64,000 bases of DNA from Platanthera guangdongensis (taxonomy: Eukaryota; Streptophyta; Magnoliopsida; Asparagales; Orchidaceae): positions 186,314,375 to 186,378,374 of the forward strand of contig CM077150.1 in assembly GCA_039583875.1 (NCBI GenBank). Direction: 5' to 3'. The notes beneath the pieces are model-generated. The model made no database searches. It was not told the DNA's origin and saw nothing but the letters and a program-made list of their open reading frames with translations. Position numbers and translations under genes: made by a program. Positions 11,557 to 24,600 of the stretch are shown here, piece by piece (the stretch's first letter is position 1; each line of letters starts with the position of its first letter).

Positions 11557-14456
11557 TGATGCATGTTAAAACTCCAAAATTATTTGTGGTCACGCGGCGA
11601 CCCGGCGGTTTTATTTGCGAAAAAAGGCGGAAGTGAATTTATTTAAGAAAACGGGGCGCACGTATTTATTTATTTATTTTGGATATAAAAAGGTTTAGAA
11701 ATCGAGTTTTAACGAAAGGAGGCAAGTGCACCTATCGTGAGTAGTACAGGATATTCCGGGTTGAATATCGAGGTCGTATTGTTCTCGGGTCCGGTTCGAT
11801 TATTTCTACTCTTCCCTGGAGGGGACTATTATTTTACCGATAATTAACTTGTCGGGTTATATTTTATATATAATAAAAAGCAGAAAATGACAGAAAGAAA
11901 ATAAAAGCATAAAAAGAAAGCAAGAAGGTGGTGCCGATGAAGAGCTTAGCTCGATGGCACCGAAAAAACAATTGAACTAAAATAGACTTTAAATAAAAAG
12001 AGCTCCTAAATTTCTAATTAATTAAGGCGGAGACTTGGCCGTGGAGGTTCCACTAAAATGAGCTCACCTAGCTATAGGGCTATCGCTCACCTGAACGCTA
12101 AGACTATTCGACCGGGCTCTCGTCCGACGAAGGATTCCTCTTAACGCCCGCATTACGCTAAGAACCCCGCTATTGGGTGGGGAACCCAATCCGGTAGAGT
12201 TGGCGCGCCTCCTCTCTCGAGGGTTAGTGCGGAACTCTCTTTGCCAAGGGGTGATCTGTCCATACGCCCGGCCTCTCGGCGAGCGTATGGAAAACGGAAA
12301 TAGGGCCCACACATCGATATGTGGTCCTACGCGTCGTTAACCCCGGGCAAACCTTAAGTACTTTTAATTAATTAGAAAAATTAGACCTTTAGTTATTTTA
12401 AGCTATTTTATCTGTCCCAATGCTCTTCGATGCCGAGGGCTAAGAACTGTTAGCCACTCATCGGAATGGGGACGATTTGCGGGAAAAGCAGAAAATAAAG
12501 CGATAAAGAAAGCAGTAAATGAAAGCAGGAAATAAAGCAGTAAATGAAAGCTGAAAAGTGCAAGTCCTACCCAAACGAGTAGGACTGAAGAAAGCAGTAA
12601 ATGCGAGTCCCGGCGCAACTGCGTGGGCGGGAGAAAGAAAGCGGTAAAACGCATACACGCAAATCCTACTCAAATGAGTAGGAGAAAATAAATACGGGTC
12701 CTACTCAACCGAGTAGGACAAAATAAATGCAACGCACGCACACACTCTCTCGACATAAATAAAAACACACGCACTCTACCGAAATAAAATCCAGCCATTA
12801 AACTCAAGTGAGTAGGCGGAAAAAAAGGAAAATTACAAACACACGCACTCTACAGAAAGTAAAATAAGCGAGCGTCATTTAACTCTTAACGAGTAGGCGG
12901 AAATAAATGCGCAAGTACAAAAAATAATAAAAAAAACTAAGTTGTCTAAAATTGAAAACAACTGCATTTCTACCGCTAGAATGCGGTAGAAATGCATAAA
13001 AAGCGAAAATAAAAATTAAACGGGAAGAAAGTTTTGCACATAAAAATGAAAATGCAAGTGATCGAAAAATAAAAACGAATACATTTCTACCGCTAGAATG
13101 CGGTAGAAATGCATAAAAAGAGAACGGAAAAATTAAATAAGGAAAAGATTTGAAAATAAATGAAAAAACGAAAATGCTAGAAAAATTAAAACGATTATGT
13201 TATCATTCCTATAACTCCGTAAAAGTGCTAAAAAAGTGAAAATAAAGCAAAAAGAACGAAAAGGGTTTTGCGAAATAAAAAGCTAAGTTAAAAGAAAGGA
13301 AAAACACTTTGAAATCAATTTTACGGGTTTATAGCAATGAGATAAAAGGTATAAAGATCTAAGTTAACAACACTACGTAAGAAAATGAAAACATAAAAGT
13401 AAATAAACTATACTCATACACTCACACACGCCTATAAAGAAGAACAGAAACTAAGTTAAAACAAAGCATAAATAAGATTGTATAAGAGAGGGGCACATGG
13501 ATGCATTCCAAAACCATGAAATGGGAAAAAAATCTACATTTTTATTAAGTCTAAAAACGATTACAAAGCTAATACAAAAAGAAAGAGAGAGGGAGAAAAT
13601 ATCCCTTACAAGGGCCTTGGAAGCAATCCAGCAGCATTTCCCCTATACAAAATGGTACCAAAAAAAGGAACAGAAATCCTAAGCAGCAGCTCTGAATTTA
13701 TAGAAAAAAATTTACATGAGTCACGCCCTTGGTCACGGGCGTGACAGGGGGCGTGACAGTACTATTTGCGAAGGCGGCCGGCGATTTGACGGGAAAGTTG
13801 ACTTTGGCTGGACACGTGGCGGTCTCGCAGTGGTCACGCCCTGGGTCACGGGCGTGACAGGGGGCGTGACAGGCAGGTGGATCTGGGCGCGGTGCGCGCC
13901 GAAAGTCTTCGGGCAGGTCTTGTCGGGCTAGCTGGAAAGGTCACGCCCCAGGTCACGGGCGTGACTCTGGGCGTGTCAGCTGGTGTCGACACTCGACGAA
14001 TGTCGAGCTGAAAGTGTCGAGTTGAAAATCGTCGAGCGGAAAGAGGTGTCACGCCCTAGGTCACGGGCGTGACTCTAGGCGTGACTGCTAGTGTCGACAC
14101 TCGACGATCGTCGAGATGAAATCGTCGAGTGGAGTGTCACGGGCTTGGGTCACGACCCGTGTCGGGTGACACGGGCGTGACCTCGGGCGTGTCAGGCTTT
14201 GGTCTTCAAAAATTGCTGATTCACGGGATTTTGACGTGTCACGCCCTGGTCACGGGCGTGACCAACATGTCACGGGCGTGACATGTCAATTTTTTGGCAG
14301 ATTTTCAATTTTTCCTGAAAAATAAAATAAACTAAGTTAGTATAATATTTACAAAAATAGGAGCATTTTATTGAATAAAAATAAGTAAAAACGACAAAAA
14401 TAAATGAAAATAACTAAATTAATGTACACAAAAATAGGTATATTTACAACTTATCA
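11557..14456 (-). repeat. LARD C right (5') LTR
   Basis: About 2.90 kb, nearly identical to the left LTR, with a few indels around 12730-12880. Contains the same hairpins, TATA box and palindrome cluster (13715-14285). Begins TGATGCATG and ends ACTTATCA in plus orientation. Confidence 0.92.
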
Positions 14457-14590
14457 GTGACATCCAGCCCTGTCAGCTAGGTGAGAGCCTGACAGGCGGA
14501 TCTGCTCGGGGTCCAAGGTTGACACCATCGAGTGACTTCCAGCCCTGTCATCTATGTGAGAGCCTGACAGCGGGATCTACTTGGGGTCTA
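14457..14590 (-). repeat. 72-bp tandem array of D', right part
   Basis: About two units that continue the array cut by C. It is followed by about 90 bp of unique 3' sequence that is nearly the same as that next to the array of D. Confidence 0.88.
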
Positions 14591-14679
14591 TCAAATTGAT
14601 ACATCCTAGTGTACGAATTACCGTAGCAGAATTGATATATCAAGAGATTTTATTAAGAATAAAACACCACTTACATGTC

Positions 14680-15790
14680 TCAAGGATAAAAACGCTTCAA
14701 GTCATCACCACTACAGGTGAGACTTAGGGTCTCACCCTCCACATTTCGGACTCGATACCCTCCTGACCTCAGTGCTTATTTTACAATGAACGGACCTTCC
14801 AAGCTGGGGTTGAGCTTCCCTACGGTTGCTGACATTCCTGCTGCGTCCACCTTCTTCTGCACCAAGTCCCCCTCTGCAAACTGTTTGACTCTGACGTGCT
14901 TGTCAAAGTACTTAGCCATCCACCTCTTCACCTCTTCTTGTTGGATGGCGGAAAGGTCCAGCAGTTCCTCCACCATGTCAAGAGAGAGCCGCAACTCTTC
15001 CTCGTTCTTGGCTTGTCATTCTTCCCTGCCTTCCCCGGCTGCGACTACTTGAGGCGTTTGAACTTCAAATTCCACGCGGAGTACTGCCTTGCACCCATGG
15101 GAGAGTTTGAAAGGTGTCTCCCCTGTTACTGTGTTGGGGGTGGTCCTCAGGGCCCAGAGAACTGCGGGAAGTTGCACCACCCAGCTTCCTTTCAGATTTT
15201 CGACTTTCTTATTTATGAGATTAACAATGATCTTGTTTGCGGCCTCCACCTGCCTGTTGCTCCTGGGGTGGTGAACCGAGGCGAACCTGAGGTCGATCTC
15301 GAGGTGCCCGCAAAAGCTGGTGAATTCTGCGCTGGCGAATTGACACCTGTTGTCCGTGACAATGGCCTAGGGCAGCCCGTGACGGCAGATGATCTCCCCC
15401 CAAACAAAGTCCTTGATGACCTGGGAAGTCAGCTTGGCCAATGCCTTCACCTCCATCCACTTGGAGAAATAATCAATCATCACCAGTAGGAACCTTCTCT
15501 GCCCACTGGCCCGGGGGAACGGCCCGACCAAGTCCATTCCCCAAATCTCAAAGGGTCAGGGGGTTGTGATAGTTTTGAGTCGCTGAGCCGGCTGTAGCTG
15601 GAGGGGGGCAAACAGCTGGCACTTGTGGCATATTCTCGCGAACTCTGTTGCATCGCGGCCCAGGTTGGGCCAGAAATACCCTTGCCTGACGATCCTTCCT
15701 TCCAGGGTCCGACTCCCGGAGTGACTCCCACACTCCCTGGAGTGACTCCCACACTCCCCGGAGTGGACTTATTCCAATATTCTTTGTACT
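14680..15790 (-). pseudogene. D' integrase remnant (Tat lineage)
   Basis: Broken integrase in several frames. Visible pieces, N to C: zinc-finger and core remnants near 15480-15790, VTDN and SVHHPRSN with VEAANKIIVNL (core and catalytic Glu region, 15016-15370), and the C-terminal part ending SGDDLKRFYP with stop TGA at 14680-14682. That C-terminal form is typical of Tat elements. TAG at 15367-15369 replaces a codon before VTDN; D has TAG at the same codon (56218-56220). The fragment stops at a C-run (15791-15801) where Tekay LTR sequence begins. Confidence 0.85.
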
Positions 15791-15801
15791 CCCCCCCCCC
15801 C

Positions 15802-17189
15802 GGCTAGATCCGGTCACCGGCGGAGCTTCGGAGCTCCAAATCACGAGCCGACTTCAGATATACGGAGGCAAGGAGATTGCGGTGCTTTTCATCCACATAC
15901 ATTTCCCTGGCGCCAATGAAAAATGCTAGTTTAATGATTCTCATACTAGTACATGTGAAGTCCTCTCTTCCTTTGTATAGGAAGCCCGCTCTCGTGAGTT
16001 TGCGGTGATTTGAGGCATTCCTTCGGGTAGACATGAATAGTCCCCGTTGTGTACATATAGAGTCTGTAATCGAGAACGGATATAGGCATGATGTGTGAAA
16101 CCTACCCGGGCAAGTTGGTATGGATCGGTGATGTTGCATTGCATGAATGGTCGGAGAAGACTCCGTGCGGATGTTTGTTTTTCGGGTTTTCTACGCGGTA
16201 GATTGCAACAGGGAGCCTTGTGGACTAACTCCAAGGTGCACCCAGAAAACTGGGCAGATGCGTGATTCTGCAAAACATGATGGCCTGAGAGCCAATTATA
16301 TATAACTGGGTTATGTAAAGTGTATGATGGAATTGGGACTCGGGGAAGTTTGACCCGCGCATATGGCTTAAATTGACGTTGCGGTGTGAACAATGTGTCA
16401 GGCAGAACTGTACCCGCTCTATGTCGTTCGGATAAAAAGACCTAAAGGTACTTGGCACTTGCTGTTGGCTTAGATGGAGGGTCTTAGGCAGTGGCCAGAA
16501 AGACCAAATGCTCACGAGATATTGTCGTCCAAGGGGCGGTGTTGAGTCAGCGGACTATGATCGTGTTCACCGAGAATTTGCCCTGAGAGCACGGGGTGTG
16601 AGGCCGTGTGTGCCCATGCCTATGATGAAGTGTTTATTCATTATACTGCTTGGTTATGCTAACAAAGTGCAAGGAAAGAGCATCGTTGCCCCGATTATGG
16701 GGGCGGGATCGTTATAATTTGGTCAGCATAGTTGACCATTGCTTTTGTTTGTCACCATTGCGGTGGATTGTTGCTTGCAGGTGCTGTGGAGCCGAGCGAT
16801 AAATAGAGGGCTAAAGCCCAAGTTGCTGAGCCGGCCCTCGAAGGCCAAATTTTGAGTGTTTACTTGTTTATTCATGTGTGACCGGCCTGCGTGCCGTGGT
16901 ATGGAAGACATATTTTATTTGAGTAAACAATTGTAAGGCCTTAAGGCCATTATACTTGTGTATTGTACTTCATTCCTATTGGGTTTTGTAGTGGACATTC
17001 ATGCTTATGGCTGGGTTCTAAATTTGTAACATTTAATAATTGCTTCCGCTAGAATGACTCTGTGTAGGACGTTGGTTATTAGTTGGATGGTATTCCATTG
17101 AGTAACCACTCGGTCTGTCTGTTGTATATGACGTCGGGACCCGGCCAGACCTACTGCAATATGTTATGCAACGGATATGGGGTGTTACA
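15802..17189 (+). repeat. T2 5' LTR, truncated
   Basis: Homologous to 36191-37576 of the T2 3' LTR, with nearly equal length. Ends GTGTTACA at 17189. The homology starts right after an 11-base C run, at GGCTAGATCC. Confidence 0.93.
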
Positions 17190-17415
17190 ATTTGGTATCA
17201 GACTATTGGTTTTGGTCAGGCTTAAAATGAATTCGTGGGCGAATTCGTTTTAAGGGGTGGTGAGCACATGTGTTTGCGTCATCGTTATAACATCAAAAGA
17301 ACCCATGAATGTCCACTTAGGAATGAAAATACGCGTGTTTGAGGAACCTGCATGTTCCTATAATTGTGTTTTACAATTTTGTTTGGTCGCTTAACGTGGT
17401 TTTGTACAACTATAG
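17190..17415 (+). other. T2 leader with tRNA-Met primer binding site
   Basis: TGGTATCAGA starting at 17193 matches initiator tRNA-Met. The leader contains the imperfect hairpin GAATTCGTGGGCGAATTC near 17230 and ends with CTATAG immediately before the gag frame, as in copy A. Confidence 0.85.
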
Positions 17416-18565
17416 GTGACCAGAAGCGATGCAGGGCCGTTAGAACGTCCAGTTTATGAGGCTAGTAATGCACCAAATGATTCCCCTGCAACACCTCCCT
17501 CGGTTGAAACCATATGATTGGTTGCCGAAGTAGTGTTTGTCATGATCAATGCGCAGCCTGCAAGGCAAATGCGGCAGCCCGCTCCTACGATGGAGCAGGT
17601 ACCGCTTCAAAGGGATGAACCGAGAAGAGTGGAGCAGGTAGTGGTAGAGCCTTTGGTGCCGAGGCGAGCAACTGAAAGGTAGCTCAAGAACGTTATGAGC
17701 TTTAATCCTCCTGTGTTCTCGGGGTTGGGAACCTCATCTCAAGCTGAAGACTGGCTCTCCCGAATGAAGAGAGTCCTGACAGCTACTGAAACGGAGGAGT
17801 GGCAGATGACCACTATAGCTACATTCCTGTTAGACGAGGATGCGAGGCTGTGGTGGGAAGGTTTAGAGCTGCATCTCTTGAGAGGAAGGCAACTTACTGA
17901 CGTCTCGATGGAAGAGTTCTCGAGACTATTCTTGACAAGGTACCTCCCTTCGGCGCAGAGGATAGCTTTGGAGAATGAGTTCCTAAAATTGGTGCAAGGA
18001 GAGAGTAGCGTGGATGCGTATCTCTACGAGTTTACTCTGTTGGGTCGGTATGCAAGCTCTACGTTCGCGGATGAGGAGCGTAAGACGACCAACCGTTTCT
18101 ATGAAGGTCTGAGAGATGACTTGAGGCTACTGCACTCGAGGCCGATGACGCGGGGCTTCTTGACCCTGATCAACACGGCGCGGTCTTTGGAGAAGGACTT
18201 GAAAAATGTGCAAGCAAAGAAAAGCTCTGGTGATAAGAAGACGGAGTTTAAAGTGCCGACTACTTTGAAGTCTGAGTATCGCAAGTTCAATAAGAAGGCT
18301 AGGAATTCGGGTCCAGCCCCTTCTTCTGGTGCTTCTGGGGAGACTACGGGTCGGACCCTGGGTGCATGTTTTACTTGTAGAAAGCCAGGGCACTTTGCCC
18401 ATGACTGCTGGAGCGGACATCCCAAGTCCGAGAGGAAGCCGGGAGCAACTTATGAAGAGAAGGGCAAGACGGTGGAGTCAACCGCATCCCGTTATTCTCC
18501 GGCTCAACCGAGAGTTTATAATCTTGGCCAACAGGAGGCCATTAAGCAAGTGGATGTGGTGATAG
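17416..18565 (+). pseudogene. gag: T2 gag
   Basis: Tekay Gag with the LWWEGLELHLL core and an intact CCHC zinc knuckle (CFTCRKPGHFAHDC, 18364-18408). In-frame stops: TGA 17515-17517 (copy A shows CGA) and TAG 17680-17682 (copy A shows CAG), both C-to-T changes. The remaining open stretch from 17695 is 290 codons. No ATG at the apparent start. The coding part ends at a GT donor after the codons for VVIG, followed by TAA if unspliced. Confidence 0.88.
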
Positions 18566-18640
18566 GTATGGTTTAAATTTATAGCAAGCCAATTTTTAAA
18601 TACTTGTTATGTATGTGTTACCTTACCACTGCTTGTTTAG
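18566..18640 (+). other. T2 candidate gag-pol intron (75 bp)
   Basis: GT at 18566 and AG at 18639-18640, with CTTAC and a T-rich tract (CTGCTTGTTTAG) before the acceptor. Removal joins gag to the protease in phase 1, restoring Gly-Phe-Val-Leu. Without removal there is a TAA after six codons. Confidence 0.65.
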
Positions 18641-21600
18641 GATTTGTTTTGATTTGTGAGAATCCAGCAAGAGCACTCTTTGATACGGGACCTTCGCACT
18701 CCTTTTTGTCCGAAAGTTTCATAGCGTGCATCGGAGTACCTTCTTTGATGGTGAAGGACAAACTGGATGTGTTGTGGTAGAATGGGTGTTCTATGCACGC
18801 GGATAGAATCTGTGTGGTTAAGTTTCGTATCGGGAGTTAAGAGTTCCATTTGCAAGCGTCATTACTACCACTGGTGGAGTTCGACGTGATCTTTGGCATG
18901 GACTGGCTCTCGGAGCAGCAAGCCTATATTGATTACGTTCGCAAGGAAGTCAAGTTGGGAACAGGTCGTTAGATGACTTTAACGGGCTTGAAAAGGTCGA
19001 GTAAGACTTTGATGTCTGCTCTTCAGGTGATGAAGGCGGTTCGTGCTGGAGCAGAGCTATTTTTCACACTAGTGGAGGTTGCAAAGCCTAAGCCTACGAT
19101 GGATAGTATTTTAGTGGTAGCTGAGTACCCTAATGTGTTCCCTGTCGATCTTCCTGGAGCCCCGCCTCAACGGGAGATTGATTTCAAGATTGAGCTAGTG
19201 CTAGGTGCGAAACCTGTGTCATGCTCTCCGTATCGGCTAGCGCCTAAGGAAATGGCGGAGCTGAAGGTGCAACTTCAAGAGTTGTTGGAGCAGGGGTATG
19301 TGCGTCCAAGTTCGTCTCCTTGGAGCGCACCGGTCCTCTTTGTTAAGAAGAAGGACGAAAGCTTGAGAATTTGTATTGATTATCGGGAGTTGAATAAGCT
19401 AACGGAGAAGAACAAGTACCCGATCCCGATGATTGATGATCTGTTCGATCAGTTAGTCAGGTCAACGGTGTACTCAAAGTTGGATCTCAAGTCTGGATAT
19501 AATCAGCTGAGGATAAAGGAGAGTGATATCCCCAAAACAGCTTTTAGTACAAGATACGGGCATTACGAGTTTACGGTCATGCCGTTTGGGCTGACGAATG
19601 CGTCGTCGGTGTTCATGGATTTGATGAACAAGACTTTCATGGAGTACCTAGACCACTTTGTGATCGTCTTCATCGACGACATTTTGGTGTACTCGCAAAG
19701 TGAGGAGGATCACTTTAAGCATCTACATTTTTGTGTTGGAGACGCTGAGGAGGAATCAATTGTACGCCAAGTTCTCCAAATGCGAGTTTTGGTTGTCCTT
19801 AGTGGCGTTCCTTGGTCATATAGTTAGTGGAGAGGGCATTGCGGTGGATCCGGCGAAGATTGTTGCGATACGTGAGTGGCCTGTGCTGTCTACGGTAGCG
19901 GAAGACCGGAGTTTTTTGTGGCTTACCGGCTATTACAGGCGCTTCGTGGAGAACTTCTCGCGGATAGCATTACCCCTCATGACTTTGACGAGGAAAGAGC
20001 AGAAGTTCGTTTGGATGTCGGAGTGCGCGCGAGCTTTTGAGGAGTTGAAGTGTCGGTTGACCACAGCGCCTGTGCTGAGTTCGCCGAGTGGGACCAAAGG
20101 TTTTGAGATCTATAGCGATGCTTTGGGCAGTGGCTTGGGTTATGTGCTGCTGCAGCATGGAAGTGTGATATCATATGGCTCGAGACAACTGAAAGTGCAC
20201 GAGAGGAATTATCTGGTCCATGACTTGGAGTTAGCGGCCGTGATTTTTGCCTTGAAGCTGTGGAGGCACTACTTGTATGGAGTGAAGGTCGATATCTATA
20301 CCGACCACAAAAGCATCAAATATTTGTTCGATCAAAAGGATATAAACATGCGTCAGAGGAGATGGATGGAGTTCCTGGGGGACTACACGTTCAAGATCTA
20401 TTATGTGCCTGGGAAAGGCAATACGGTTGTGGAGGCGTTGAGTTGTCGGGACACAGATCAAGCCACTTGGCTGTCAATCCATGACGAGCAGTTGGTTCGG
20501 GATTTGGAGGCATTGGAGATCTCCTGCGTAGACAAGCAATCGAGTGCTGAAGCGCTATTGAACTGGACGGAAGTTCAGTATGACCTGGCTGGTCGGATTT
20601 GGCAGGCTTTAGATGTGGATAGCAGCATGAAGCAGCTCATGATAGAGGCTTTGGATGTGTCAAAGTCTCAATATGAGGTTGCGGATGGATTGCTTTGAAA
20701 ATATGGTCGTCTGTGCGTCCCAAATGTGGGCACTTTGCAGGTGGAATTGTTGTACGAGGCGTATCATACCAAGTACTCGATTCACCCGGGGAGCACGAAG
20801 ATGTACTGCGATGTGAAGAAATTGTTCTGGTGGCCAGGACTGAAGAAGGATGTGGCACTGTACATGGTGAAGTGTCAAACATGCGCCTTAGTGAAGGCGG
20901 AGTGCCAAAAGCCGGGAGGATTCTTGAAGTCCTTGCCTATTCCGGAGTGGAAGTTTGACGACCTTACTATGGACTTTGTGCACGGGTTGCCAAGGTCGCT
21001 AAAGGGGAACGACGCCATTTGGGTGGTCATAGATCGTCTAACGAAGGTGTCGCACTTCATTCCGCATACAAAGGATGATCCGGTTGAGAAATTGGCAAAG
21101 CTGTATGTGGACAATATTGTGCGGCTTCATGGTGTGCCCCGCAGCATCGTGAGTGACCGAGATGGGCGGTTCACGTCCAATGATTGGAGACTGGAGCAAC
21201 AGACGTTGGGAACAAAGCTGAGTTTCAGCACGGCCTTTCATCCGCATACGCATGGTCAGACCGAGAAAGTCAATAGGACAATGGAAGACATGCTTCACAT
21301 ATGCATCCTGGACTTTGGGAAGCAGTGGGAAGATCACCTATACTTGGTGGAATTCTCTTACAACAATAGCTACCAGGCGAGCATTCAAATGACGCCCTTC
21401 GAGGCCCTTTATGGTAGAAGATGTCGCACGTCTTTGTCTTGGTTGGAAATGGGCGAGTCAAAGTTGTACAAGCGACAAGAGGTGGAGGATGATACTTCGT
21501 TGGTGCGAACCATTCGGGAAAGGTTGCTAATCGCTTAGGACCGCCAGGCTAAGTACTATAATGCCAAGCACAAGAACGAGGAGTTCGTTGTTGGCGACTG

Positions 21601-21670
21601 GGTGTACTTGAAGATCAAGCCGTTCAAGGGTGTCTCGCGGGTGCGGCGCTTGAAGAAGATAAGCCTGATA
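18641..21670 (+). pseudogene. pol: T2 pol (protease to integrase), first part
   Basis: Protease with DTGPSHSF, then RT (FIDD at about 19668-19685), RNase H, integrase zinc finger (H..H..CQTC) and a complete integrase triad (TMDFVH, SDRDGRF, GQTEKVNRT). Breaks: TAG 18778, TAA 18838, TAG 18970, a one-base insertion near 19729 that shifts the frame, TGA 20696 (copy A has TGG) and TAG 21536 (expected CAG). At 21671 element G interrupts the integrase C-terminal domain. All domains are recognisable but no product is possible. Confidence 0.92.
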
Positions 21671-24600
21671 TGTAACATCTCATTTCCAACTAGACCCCTA
21701 AGAGTGGTTTTGGCCATGACTAGGTCATGACAAACCCTAGGAAGCCAGTAATGGGCCAAGAGATAGGGGACAGAAAGGTGGGAGATCATCATGGTCTGCA
21801 AATAGTAGAACTCTGAGCATGGTTCAGGATGACCATGGACCACACCCTAACCCCAAGACCCTACCACAACACCCCTAATACCTTGGGAGGCCCATTAGAG
21901 CCAAAAGGACCCATTAGGGTCAACCCAAGAGGCTCAGTTGACCAAGGTCAACCCTAGCCCTAAATGGGTCAAACTAGCCTACTTAGGGTCAATTGACCTA
22001 CTCTTAGCCTAGAGGACCCCACCTATGCCCTCCTAACCCTAAAGTGAGGTCAATGGGTCACTAAGGACACATTGGGGTTAGCCCTAGGGGCCAGGTTGAC
22101 CCAAGTCAACTCAAGCCCCTAATCTGGTCAAAGTGCCCTTACTAAGGGTAGGTGACCTCCAAAGTGCAGGGTAACCCTACATAACCCTACCTAGACCCTA
22201 AGGGAGGCCAATGGGTCACCAAGGACCCAATGGGGTCAACCCAAATGGTTATGTTGACCCAAGTCAACTTTAGCCCTAAAATGGTCAAAGTGCCCTTGCC
22301 AAGGGACATGAGACCACCAAGAGGCCCAACCAACCCTATTCAAGTAACTCTAGACCTTAGGGGAAGCCAATGGGCCACTAAAAACCCAATGGGGTCAACC
22401 CAGATGGTCAAATTGACCAGGTCAACCCTCATTTAGGTCAAGTCAAACCTAGCCCAAAAAAGGGCTAACCCAAGCCCAAGCCACTTTTCCCTTAGACTAA
22501 CCCCACCCCCATGACCATCATAATCAAGTGGGCTGCATTTAGCTTGTGAGGTTGACTAGTCAACCAGAGGTGACTAGGAGAGAGAAAGGAGCTCCCCTCC
22601 ATGATAATGGTGGAGAGAGAAATTGAGGAAGAGGAAGGGGAAGTGGAAGGCCGGCCAAGGAAGGCTAACAGCCACCAATTATGGCTGCAATCAACTCCTC
22701 TAGGGGAGAGGAGTTGATTCCAGCCATTTCCCGGCCTCCAAGGGATGGGTTCAGCCCCCCTCCACTCTACCCGAGCCACACCTTTAATGGTGTTAATGGC
22801 CATTGAAGAACCAGCCTCCCCTCTCCCCCATTTGTCATTTAAACAACATCAGGGGGCCAAGGGGATCATTTTAGAGCGTTTACCTGGAGGAGACGAGCCA
22901 CCCCACTGTGTTGTTGCAGAAGTCGAGCGCCGCCGCCGTCGTCAATGGCATCCCGCCGCTCCTCTCGCATCCAGGCCGCCAGGAAGGTCCTCCCCCTCTC
23001 CTTAACTCATGATTAGATCATAGCAATCGATAGGACCAAGGTTCGGGCTCAATTGAGCCCGATCCAATTCGGTTTTTCATGGGTTTTTCTGAAGAAAACT
23101 CACCTCTCGGGATCGCCGGAAAAGGGGTTTCCGGCGGCCAAGCCGCCGCCTGGGGATGGCCACCACCTCAACGGAGGTGGTGGTGCCGGTGGCCGGCCGG
23201 GGAGGTGGTCGGGTAGCCGGCAGAGGCGTTTGGAAATCGCTCCAGGCGGGATGAATCGCAGCCGTCGGCTCAACGAAGACGATGACCAGATGCCGTTGAT
23301 CCCTGCGCCAAGATTCGTGCTGCATCAGGATTAAACTATAGGAAATTAATTCTATTTATTTCATTCTGTCACACTTTTGTCATTTAATGTTTTAAATATT
23401 TAAAAATAGTTAGAGGCTCTGTATGAGGAAATGATCAACACATGATTTGTAGCCCTTTCTGTCTACTTTATGTTAAAATTGGTTTGAACCAATTTAGGCT
23501 CCTGGTTTGAGCAGGGCACCCATTTTGGTGGGACATACCCTTAGGGCTAGGCAGTCATTAAACTCAGTGCCCACACTTCATACCTAGTCCAAATCAGTTG
23601 AAATTTTTACAGGGAGTCTACCCTAGCTATACCTAGAGCTGGTCCAAAAATGGGAATTTTTGGAGAAAATATTTCTATAGTGTTTTATAAACATTTAAAT
23701 ATTATTAAATAAATTAAATAGGTGCCCTAAACACCTCCAAACCCTCCCAAATTTTGGTGAATGGTCCCTGGGTTCATTTTAGGTATCTGTATAAAATTTT
23801 ATTTAGTTTGGATGGGTTTTGAATAGGTTTTGACCCAACCCTAACTATACCTTAATAAGGGCATTTTGGTCAAAAGGTGCACTTTTGATTTTGAGTGACC
23901 AAATCACCTCAACAGAGGCTGAAATTTGGGCCACTGACTTGTTATGGCACTTATCACCTCCCCATGGAATATGGGATAGAGAGGAATAGATTTGCCCTAA
24001 GTTCCTAGGTCAAACCCTAAGGAGGGACCCTTTGGCCTTGTGAAGGGCATGAGTCCTAAACACCTTGGATGAACACCAAATTTTGCAAGGCGGTTCCTAG
24101 GATATATAACACCCTCTGTTAAAAATATTAGCGAATTGTGAAAATGGTAGGGCCCCCAAAACCCTAACCCTAGGTTAGGTCCTAAAACTTGTAGTGTAGG
24201 TTTAGGTTAGCTAAACATCTTGAAACTTAACCAAATTAGGGTAGTGAGGGGATTAGGGTATTTTGAGCCTCTAATAATTTACTTGAGGAATTTTGATCAA
24301 TATTTGTAGCACTACATTTGTAATCAATAGTATTGCCCTAATTAATATTTTGGCTATTGTGGTCTCACTGCCCATAGAAAGGGTATGAAATATGGGCAGA
24401 GTTAGTTTTAGGCTATAATAATCTTGTATGAATTTTGTTAGAATTTTTGGATATCTATTTAGGGCATCTACTTCACAAGTGCTTTATTTTGATTACATAT
24501 TAAATAATTCTTGCAAGAGCCCATTACTTACTGAAAAATCATGAAACTTTTTCTAGGGTACTTGTAGGCCATCACAATCATCCCTGAATTTTCTCTGAAT

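Larger units (their letters stand above)
6272..14456 (-). mobile_element. LARD element C: complete non-coding LTR retrotransposon
   Basis: Two direct LTRs (6272-9131 and 11557-14456) flank a 2425-bp interior. The ends are TG...CA (TGAT/ATCA) and the 5-bp target duplication GTGAC is exact (6267-6271, 14457-14461). A tRNA-Asp primer binding site on the minus strand next to the right LTR gives the orientation. The interior has no long frame and no gag or pol homology, so this is a large retrotransposon derivative that needs proteins in trans. The two LTRs are very similar, indicating a fairly recent insertion. Same family as element B. Confidence 0.93.
5993..15801 (-). mobile_element. Tat fragment D' (split by LARD C)
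   Basis: Two pieces, 5993-6271 and 14457-15801, are one Tat-lineage remnant separated by element C. On the minus strand the fragment runs from integrase (15790 to 14680) into a short 3' region and then a 72-bp tandem array. It is closely related to D (43803-45523 and 55571-58229). Both outer ends are abrupt joins to Tekay LTR sequence, so neither true end is present. Confidence 0.85.

Noticed and set aside
13497..13682. Small plus-strand frame in LARD C LTR
   Set aside because: AT-rich and not kept in the left LTR or in B in the same form.
22745..23334. Captured host gene exon in G
   Set aside because: GC-rich frames on both strands, no domain, no splice-consistent continuation; low-complexity Gly/Pro/Arg composition.
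24160..24180. Telomere-like CCCTAA repeats in G
   Set aside because: Only one to two units in a row amid generally CCCTA-rich sequence.
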